Assembly (NCBI GenBank): GCA_965116325.1
Contig: OZ220675.1
Span: forward strand, 1,054,001-1,118,000
Origin: JAGWBF01 sp965116325
Lineage (GTDB): Bacteria > Chloroflexota > Dehalococcoidia > Lucifugimonadales > JAGWBF01
Length of the DNA stretch: 64,000 nt
Direction: 5' to 3'
The translations under genes were made by a program, and so were the position numbers. Positions 58,150-64,000 of this stretch are shown here, piece by piece. The notes under the pieces are model-generated. The model did not search any database, was not told the origin of the DNA, and saw only the letters and a program-made list of their open reading frames with translations. Every line of letters starts with the position of its first letter. Position 1 is the first letter of the stretch.

Positions 58150-60657
58150 ATGGATCAGAAAAAGATGCAGGATCACCCAAACGTTAAGAATCCAGGGAGC
58201 AGACCTCCCGGCTCGGCTGATTCTCCCTTTAAAGCACGTCGAAGGGGGATGGGCCCGTCTCAGCTACAGGGCCTGCAGCAGCACATAGAGGGGCTCAAGA
58301 ACCGGCTTTCAAAGCTCAGCGAGGCCAGCCTTCGAGTCAGCGAGACCCTGGACGTCAACAAGGTCCTCAAGGAAGTCATCGACAATGCCCGTGACCTGAC
58401 AGGTGCGCGATACGGAGCTCTTCTCACCTACGAACAATCAGGGGGCATACAGGACTTCCTAACCTCGGGGCTTTCCCCAGAGGAGAAGGAGCGCCTGAAC
58501 GTCTTGCCCAAGGGTCTTGGCCTGCTCGGTTACATGAACGAAATACGGGAGCCTCAGAGGCTCGCTGATATCTCCCGGCATCCCAACTCGGTCGGGTTTC
58601 CGGATAACCACCCACCGATGAAGACCTTCCTCGGAATGCCGATCCGCCATCGCGGCGAGCACGTCGGCAATATCTACCTCACGGAGAAGGAAGGTGGTAG
58701 AGAATTCACTGACGAAGACCAGGATGTGTTGGTGATGTTCGCCTCCCAGGCAGGCGCGGCAATGTTCAACGCGCGAAGGTACCGGGAGGAACAGAAGGCG
58801 AAGGCCGATCTGGAGGCACTGGTAAACATCTCGCCGGTGGGAGTGCTCGTGTTTGATGCAGAGACCGGAGATCTCCTGTCGGCGAATGATGAGACCAGGC
58901 GGATTGTCGGCAAATTAAATGCTCCGGGACGCTCCATCAGCCAACTGCTCGAAGTGATATCACTGCGCAGGCCCGACGGAAGTGACATCCCGGTGGACCA
59001 GCTACCCACCACCAAGGCTTTGAGGCAAGGGGAGAGCGTACTAGCTGAAGAAGTGGTCATACACTTGAAGGACGGCCGGACTATCACCACCCTCGTTAGC
59101 GCCAGGCCGATACGAGGGCACGGCAACGAAATCGTGTCTGTGGTTGCCACGATCCAGGACATTACTCCCTTGGACGAAATGAAGAGGCAACGGGCGGAAT
59201 TTCTAAACAACGTAAGTCAAGAACTACGTACTCCCCTTACATCAATCAAGGGGTCGGCGTCTACGTTGCTCAACTCCCCTTATCCTGTCGACCCCGCCGA
59301 GGCTCGACAGTTCCTCAGGGTAATCGACGAACAGACCGATCAGATGCGGGATCTGATCAACGACTTGGTTGATATAACCCATATTGAGGCCGGGACGCTG
59401 TCGGTTATTCCCGAACCAATGGAAGTAACGGACCTGTTAAACCAAGTTAGAGATGCGCATATCCATGCGGGATCTCCCAAAATCAAAGTAGAGGTTGAGC
59501 TGCCGCCAATTCTCCCCAGGGTACTGGCCGACAATCGTCGACTCTTATACGTACTCAACAAACTGGTTGAGAGCGTTTCGATGTACTCGTCAGGAACGTC
59601 TACGGTGGGAATCAGGGTTACGATCTGGGGTCCATACGTCGCACTTTCAGTTAGAGACGTAACCGCAGCCACAGACGCAGTAAACTCGGCGAACGAATTG
59701 GAAGGGCGTCCAAGAACCGACCACAGGGGTTGGAAGGCCAAGGATGGAAGAGGAGACCTTGGAATAGCGATCTGCAGGGGTATAGTAGAAGCACATGGGG
59801 GCCGCCTAACGGTAGAAGGCGCAAGAGAAGGGCACAGAGGCAGCTTCACATTCACGGTCCCAATGGTCGATGAGGCCGTTCCCGCTGCCGGGCGGAATGA
59901 GCCCAGATATCCGTCAGCTACCGGCTATCGCGAGGGGACGGCGCGGGTGCTGGGGTTAGTATCAGACCCGGAGACAGGTAGATATGTTCGTGACATTCTA
60001 TCGGAAGCCGACCTTTCTCTAGCGCTGACTCGAGACCTGGAAGAGGCCGAGGACATCATAGAGACCCAGAAGCCCCATGCAGTCCTGTTGGAACCGGCTT
60101 TGCCTTGGTCCGAAGGTCTTCAGGTACTGGTGCGCATCTGCAGAATATCAGGTGTGCCCGTGATTCTCGTGGCTGGTCACGGATGGGACCAATACATTGG
60201 ACGCGCCTTTCAGCTTGGTGCCTTCGACTACATCGCCAAGCCGTTCACATCCACGGAACTTCTTGCCAGGTTGGGGGCGGCCCTTAGTAGGAGTTCGGCA
60301 GCAGGTTCGGAGGAGCCTTCGGTGTCCTATCTGAGCGAAGACCTTGCCATCGACTACTTGGAACGCGAAGTTAGTGTCGCGGGTAGGCCGGTCTATTTGA
60401 CCGCGACCGAGTATAAACTCCTTGTCGAGCTCTCTGCCTCTGCGGGGCGCGTGGTGACCCATGAACAGTTATTGAGGAGGGTCTGGGGTCCTCTCTACGC
60501 CAGCGACGCTCGAATAGTGCGTACGTACGTAAAAGAACTGCGTCACAAGTTAGGTGACGATGCCAGGCGTCCCACCTATATCTACACCGAACCTGGTGTC
60601 GGTTATCGCATGCCAAGGTCTGAGAATGACCATCGACCCTGGAGGGAAGCGTCATGA
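58150..60657 (+). CDS. Single-chain GAF-PAS-kinase-receiver-winged-helix regulator with degenerate phospho-sites
   Basis: 835 residues from ATG 58150 (a GTG at 58102 is possible). Domains: coiled coil about 35-60, GAF about 65-215, PAS-like about 215-345, HisKA about 345-415, GHKL ATPase-like about 420-590, receiver-like about 620-730, OmpR-type winged helix about 740-835 (YLEREVSVAGRPVYLTATEYKLLVEL, VRTYVKELRHKLGD). The H box reads NNVSQELRTPLTSIKG: Gln (codon 59218-59220) stands where the phosphoacceptor His should be. The receiver site reads LLEPALP: Glu (codon 60091-60093) replaces Asp. The N box (NKLVESVSMYS) and G1 box are also unlike active kinases. It is thus probably a DNA-binding regulator driven by GAF/PAS ligands rather than by phosphate transfer. 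It is soluble. The DegV gene overlaps its stop by four bases. Confidence 0.88.
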   Translation: MDQKKMQDHPNVKNPGSRPPGSADSPFKARRRGMGPSQLQGLQQHIEGLKNRLSKLSEASLRVSETLDVNKVLKEVIDNARDLTGARYGALLTYEQSGGIQDFLTSGLSPEEKERLNVLPKGLGLLGYMNEIREPQRLADISRHPNSVGFPDNHPPMKTFLGMPIRHRGEHVGNIYLTEKEGGREFTDEDQDVLVMFASQAGAAMFNARRYREEQKAKADLEALVNISPVGVLVFDAETGDLLSANDETRRIVGKLNAPGRSISQLLEVISLRRPDGSDIPVDQLPTTKALRQGESVLAEEVVIHLKDGRTITTLVSARPIRGHGNEIVSVVATIQDITPLDEMKRQRAEFLNNVSQELRTPLTSIKGSASTLLNSPYPVDPAEARQFLRVIDEQTDQMRDLINDLVDITHIEAGTLSVIPEPMEVTDLLNQVRDAHIHAGSPKIKVEVELPPILPRVLADNRRLLYVLNKLVESVSMYSSGTSTVGIRVTIWGPYVALSVRDVTAATDAVNSANELEGRPRTDHRGWKAKDGRGDLGIAICRGIVEAHGGRLTVEGAREGHRGSFTFTVPMVDEAVPAAGRNEPRYPSATGYREGTARVLGLVSDPETGRYVRDILSEADLSLALTRDLEEAEDIIETQKPHAVLLEPALPWSEGLQVLVRICRISGVPVILVAGHGWDQYIGRAFQLGAFDYIAKPFTSTELLARLGAALSRSSAAGSEEPSVSYLSEDLAIDYLEREVSVAGRPVYLTATEYKLLVELSASAGRVVTHEQLLRRVWGPLYASDARIVRTYVKELRHKLGDDARRPTYIYTEPGVGYRMPRSENDHRPWREAS

Positions 60658-61499
60658 CCGTCAAGATTGTTACCGACAGTACATCCAGCATCGACCAGAC
60701 TACGGCCGAAGTTTTAGGCATCACCGTGGTTGCGCAGAGTGTCCACTTCGGCACCCAGGTATTCGAAGATGGCGTCACTATCACGCCAGACGAATTCTAC
60801 AGGATGCTGTCCGATAGCGTAGAGCTGCCTACAACATCCCAAGCCTCGCCGGGCCGATTCAAGGAAGTCTATGAAGAGCTGGTACGCGACGCTGATGGCA
60901 TCGTGTCAATCCACATCTCGTCCGGGATCAGCGGCACCTGGAATTCTGCATTGCAGGGAGCCTCTGAGGCGTCGTCGAATTGTCCGATCGAGGTGGTCGA
61001 CTCCCGCCAAGCCTCCATGGGGCTGGGCCTGGTCGTGCTGGAGGCGGCGAAGGCCGCCCGCCAGGGGGCAAACATGGAAGAAGTGGTATCGCGGACACGA
61101 AGCGCGGCGGCACGCGCCCAATGCATGTGTCTGCTCGAGACCCTAAAATACCTTCACAAGGGCGGTCGAATCGGAAAGGCGCAGGCCATGATGGGCTCAG
61201 TCCTGCAGATCAAGCCGATGATCATCGTGCGGGACGGAGTTGTGCACCCGCTGGGAAAGGCCAGGACCTTCCGAAAGGCTCTCTCCAATCTGAAGGAGGC
61301 CGCGCGGGCGTTCGCCCCGATCGAAGCACTCGCTGTTTCGTACAGCACTACACCCGACGTTGCCCATGAAGTAGCCAAAGATCTGAGCGATCTATTGCCG
61401 GAGAGCGCAGAGCCCTACATTACCCGCCTCGGACCTGCTTTGGGAGTGTACGCCGGACCTGGAGCTATTGAAGTCTCGTTGATCCAAGCCGAAGAGTAA
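60654..61499 (+). CDS. DegV family fatty-acid-binding protein
   Basis: 281 residues. KIVTDSTSSIDQTTAE at the start, PTTSQASPGRFKEVYEEL, SIHISSGISGTWNSALQGA, VVDSRQASMGLGLVV and the later LLETLKYLHKGGRIGKAQAMMGSVLQIKPMI are all conserved DegV (FakB-like) motifs. Such proteins hold a fatty acid and, in some bacteria, present it to a fatty-acid kinase (FakA); no kinase gene is seen here. Its ATG overlaps the stop of the large regulator as ATGA, so the two are translationally coupled. A fatty acid could therefore be the signal for the regulator, which is inference. Confidence 0.92.
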   Translation: MTVKIVTDSTSSIDQTTAEVLGITVVAQSVHFGTQVFEDGVTITPDEFYRMLSDSVELPTTSQASPGRFKEVYEELVRDADGIVSIHISSGISGTWNSALQGASEASSNCPIEVVDSRQASMGLGLVVLEAAKAARQGANMEEVVSRTRSAAARAQCMCLLETLKYLHKGGRIGKAQAMMGSVLQIKPMIIVRDGVVHPLGKARTFRKALSNLKEAARAFAPIEALAVSYSTTPDVAHEVAKDLSDLLPESAEPYITRLGPALGVYAGPGAIEVSLIQAEE

Positions 61500-61503
61500 G
61501 TCG

Positions 61504-61563
61504 CTAGCCTGGAGGCAGCGGGCAGCACCTGACGGTTCCGCAGAGCTTCCAGCCTCCGCCTAG
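61504..61563 (+). terminator. Imperfect hairpin after the DegV gene
   Basis: CTAGCCTGGAGGC (61504-61516) and GCCTCCGCCTAG (61552-61563) pair over about 12 positions with a mismatch or bulge and a 35-base loop. It starts four bases after the stop. There is no T tract, so termination is only a possibility. Confidence 0.3.
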
Positions 61564-61780
61564 TCCCTCGCCCTAATCCAGGTCGTCCGAAAGATGGCCT
61601 GATCCACGGACCTACAGCCCCGGTTTACCATGGTGGCCGTCACCTTCCCTCTCCCAGTTGCCCCTTCGCTCCAATCTTCACGGAAACTCTCACGCCCATT
61701 TGTTGAAATCCTCACGTCATCCTCACACGAGGTCTGTACTTTGTTTTCAATGGTAATGATTCTACCTCGCACAAGTTGGT

Positions 61781-62269
61781 ATGCACGCCGGTAACCCCTC
61801 AACTCCTTCTTCCGATACAGAGCCCTGGGCAATTCCCGCTGATCTGGGGACATGCGTCACCGGTCTCGTGAACGCTGTAGCCCGGGGAATGGCGCACATA
61901 GTTGCCCCCCACGGCCTGACCCATATTGATTTCGCTCTCCTCAGGCTATTCCTGGGGGTCGACGAGTGGACTACCACTCAGCTCGCCGAGACGCTTCCCC
62001 TGGCGCCGTCGGGCATAAGCCGTGCGGTGACCAAGCTGGTAGACAGGGGCTTGGTCCGGAGACGGCGCCTGCTCAGCGACCGGCGGGTGGTGATACTAAC
62101 GCTAACTGACAAGGGCATGGCTCTGACCCAGGAGCTTCACCAAAGGGTCCAAGATTACGATTCCACGCTGTGTGTGGGTGTGAGCGAAGAGGAAATGGCG
62201 GTCTTCGTCTCGGTTTCCTCAAGAGTGATTGCCAACTACACAGAGTTCGGTCAGTCGCATATGAGGTAG
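61781..62269 (+). CDS. MarR-family transcription regulator
   Basis: 162 residues. Helix HIVAPHGLTHIDFALLRLF leads to the winged helix-turn-helix: WTTTQLAETLPLAPSGISRAVTKLVDRGLVRRRRLLSDRRVVILTLTDKG, the MarR signature including the DRR wing. The C-terminal helices should form the dimer. It is a cytoplasmic repressor or activator that responds to small molecules; its targets are unknown and may include the following exported-protein gene. No clear ribosome site lies before ATG 61781. Confidence 0.9.
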   Translation: MHAGNPSTPSSDTEPWAIPADLGTCVTGLVNAVARGMAHIVAPHGLTHIDFALLRLFLGVDEWTTTQLAETLPLAPSGISRAVTKLVDRGLVRRRRLLSDRRVVILTLTDKGMALTQELHQRVQDYDSTLCVGVSEEEMAVFVSVSSRVIANYTEFGQSHMR

Positions 62270-62366
62270 ATGGGCGGCCTGGATGTTTGCAGCGCTCTAT
62301 GAGGAATTCTAGTGCCGGTAGGTAACGGGTGTTGAGAGAGGGCGGTTTGTTCAGGAGGAACCTGGG

Positions 62367-64000
62367 GTGAGTCGTTCCACCAAGGCCCTCCTTCTCCTGT
62401 TGTTGATGGCTTTGCTGGCCTTGGGGTTAGCACCCCTGGTCCCTATCCTTTACGAGACACCAGCCCACGCGCAGACCCAGACGCCCACCTTCAAGATCGA
62501 GGGCTCTTACTCCGGGCTTCCCCAAGTCTACGAGGGCGCCGAGGTCCGTTTCCAGGTGTCCGCGACTGGCGGCTTCGTGTTCGGTACAGATATAACGGTG
62601 GAGGTCGAAACCTGGGAACCCAACCTTGACGACGGCACCGGCAATAACCCCAGCCTTCAGACGCACCGGGTCAGGTTCCATGGAGCGGTAGGAATCTTTC
62701 CCACCAAGGACATCCTGGTTACCGCCTATGTCGATGGCGTTGATGAGTCTGCCGAAGCGAGCCACAACCTGAAGGCCAGGCTCGTGGCAAGCAGTGATGG
62801 CTCCTACACGCTCGATGTCCAGGATGAAGCCGAATTCACCATACTGGACCCTCCGTCCGGCGTGCCGCGCATCAGCATCGCGAGCGGATCGACGAGCACT
62901 ACGGAGGGCGACGCGGCGACGTTCACCCTGACTCGTACAGGCGACACCACGTCACCCCTGACCGTGGACATCACCGTCGAAGACCTCAATGGTTTCACCC
63001 GGGGCAACCACTGGGACCCACCCCCCACGCTGCCAACCAGCGTGGTGTTCGTCGCGAACTCGTCCACCGCCACGGTCAGCCTGCAAACCCTGGACGATCA
63101 CCGGGACGTTCCGAACGGCCAGATCACAGTGGAGGTCGATCCTCCAACGATGTGGCAGTCGGTCCCGTACCTCCTCGGACAGAACGGGCTGGAAACCAGC
63201 GCCAGCACGACCGTCTCCGACAACGATACCGCTCAAGAGCTGGAACTCAACTTCGGGAAGGACGGGACCAACGGCGCTTCTGTGTACGAGGGCAACTATG
63301 ACGAATTGGGGATCGTCGTCAAGCGCCGTCAGCAGGACGCGGACACCGGCGTTCCCGCGCGCTTCACGGTCCGGGTGGAGGCCGACCGCAGTGGGGACGA
63401 CTGGAAGCTGGAGGACTGGACTGAGGACGCCGGCACAGGTCGCTTGTACAGGGACTACCCGCTCGAACTCTCGGGAAGTGACCTTGAGGTCAAAGAGGAG
63501 CTAAGGGTCACATTTAACGGAGAACAAGAATCCAACTGGAACTACTGGGCATCTATAAGGCCCATAGAGGACCATGCAGGAGACCAGCTGACCTCCGGCG
63601 ATGAGGCCCAGTACTGGAGTGTCAAGTCGGGTTTCCGGGAGACCACTGTATCTGCGACCGACAGCGGGGCAAGCAATGGCATCATCACGATCGACGCCGA
63701 CGTGAACACGGTGACCGAGGGCGAGAGCATCCTGTTCACCCTGTACCGGCTGGAAGGCCCAATGAGCAAGCCCGTAACTGCCAGGATCCAGACTAGTGAG
63801 ACCAACCGCCAGGAGGGCTTCGGAGTCAACCCCAGCACTGTATACCACAACGTGACCATCGAGGCTTGGCGGGGACACGCCGAATTTACCGTCTATCCCT
63901 ATGTGGACGGGGTCACAGAGACCGGCGTTGACGAGCTGATAGCGGACATCTTGAGCATCAGCCAGGTTGACGGCACCAACCGCTACCAAGAGGGGAGCCC
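62367..64000 (+). CDS. Exported Calx-beta repeat protein (partial, continues beyond the window)
   Basis: At least 544 codons without a stop. The start is GTG 62367 with AGGAGG eight bases upstream (TCAGGAGGAACCTGGG). A signal peptide of about 35 residues (SRSTKALLLLLLMALLALGLAPL..) ends near PAHAQ. The rest is a chain of beta-sandwich domains. One Calx-beta-type repeat reads PRISIASGSTSTTEGDAATF, then TLTRTGDTTSPLTVDITV, then SVVFVANSSTATVSLQTLDD. Another begins GIITIDADVNTVTEGESILF, then TLYRLEGPMSKPVTARI. Such domains are seen in secreted and surface adhesins and often bind Ca. It belongs with the other large surface proteins of this window. The downstream end is not visible. Confidence 0.85.
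   Translation, partial: MSRSTKALLLLLLMALLALGLAPLVPILYETPAHAQTQTPTFKIEGSYSGLPQVYEGAEVRFQVSATGGFVFGTDITVEVETWEPNLDDGTGNNPSLQTHRVRFHGAVGIFPTKDILVTAYVDGVDESAEASHNLKARLVASSDGSYTLDVQDEAEFTILDPPSGVPRISIASGSTSTTEGDAATFTLTRTGDTTSPLTVDITVEDLNGFTRGNHWDPPPTLPTSVVFVANSSTATVSLQTLDDHRDVPNGQITVEVDPPTMWQSVPYLLGQNGLETSASTTVSDNDTAQELELNFGKDGTNGASVYEGNYDELGIVVKRRQQDADTGVPARFTVRVEADRSGDDWKLEDWTEDAGTGRLYRDYPLELSGSDLEVKEELRVTFNGEQESNWNYWASIRPIEDHAGDQLTSGDEAQYWSVKSGFRETTVSATDSGASNGIITIDADVNTVTEGESILFTLYRLEGPMSKPVTARIQTSETNRQEGFGVNPSTVYHNVTIEAWRGHAEFTVYPYVDGVTETGVDELIADILSISQVDGTNRYQEGS

Overview
The window looks like a chromosomal segment of an uncultured, GC-rich bacterium, most probably Chloroflexota (Dehalococcoidia/SAR202-like). 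This is an inference from gene style: Thr/Pro-linker lipoproteins, cadherin-like and collagen-like exported proteins, short EF-hand-like C-terminal tails, an F420-type nitroreductase-family protein, and dense hairpin repeats between genes. No rRNA or tRNA gene was found, so the taxonomy is not proven.

Layout. (1) 0-3.2 kb: the end of an Hsp20 gene with a good rho-independent terminator, a cytochrome c lipoprotein, and two exported Cache-domain lipoproteins. (2) 3.4-15.7 kb: a compact type I polyketide synthase locus. One 3,404-residue protein has the order KS-AT-DH-MT-ER-KR-ACP-KS-(AT remnant). It is followed by a discrete acyl carrier protein, an Sfp-type phosphopantetheinyl transferase and an alpha/beta hydrolase. 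A fully reducing, methylating module suggests a methyl-branched lipid or fatty acid. The second AT has lost its active-site Ser and about 100 residues. (3) 15.7-36 kb: mostly membrane, exported or surface proteins and a sensor kinase, separated by hundreds of bases of hairpin repeats in several families. The commonest palindrome keeps its arms complementary although their sequence varies between copies. (4) 36-42 kb: an S49 peptidase / DUF4350-like / lipoprotein operon, a DUF1330 protein and an SDR-DUF2867 protein. (5) 42-47.5 kb: an accessory, visibly more AT-rich stretch with a GmrSD-like type IV restriction protein, unknown genes and decayed sequence. (6) 47.6-55.5 kb: a FecCD-type importer (ATPase, permease, binding lipoprotein) with a MATE exporter, enclosed by a 91-bp direct repeat. 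Beyond a shared regulatory region with 8-3-8 palindromes lies a COG0523 (CobW/ZNG1-like) GTPase coupled to a WD40 protein. Together these suggest a metal or metallophore homeostasis locus. (7) 55.7-62.3 kb: an intact NarL-type two-component pair, a divergent GAF/PAS/kinase/receiver/winged-helix regulator that has lost both phosphoacceptor residues, a DegV protein coupled to it, and a MarR regulator. (8) 62.4 kb to the end: the 5' part of an exported Calx-beta protein that runs off the window.

The observations most worth following are the PKS with its dead second AT and discrete ACP, the pseudo-phosphorelay transcription factor, the covarying palindromic repeats, and the repeat-bracketed metal transport module. 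All domain names come from reading motifs by eye; no database search was run.
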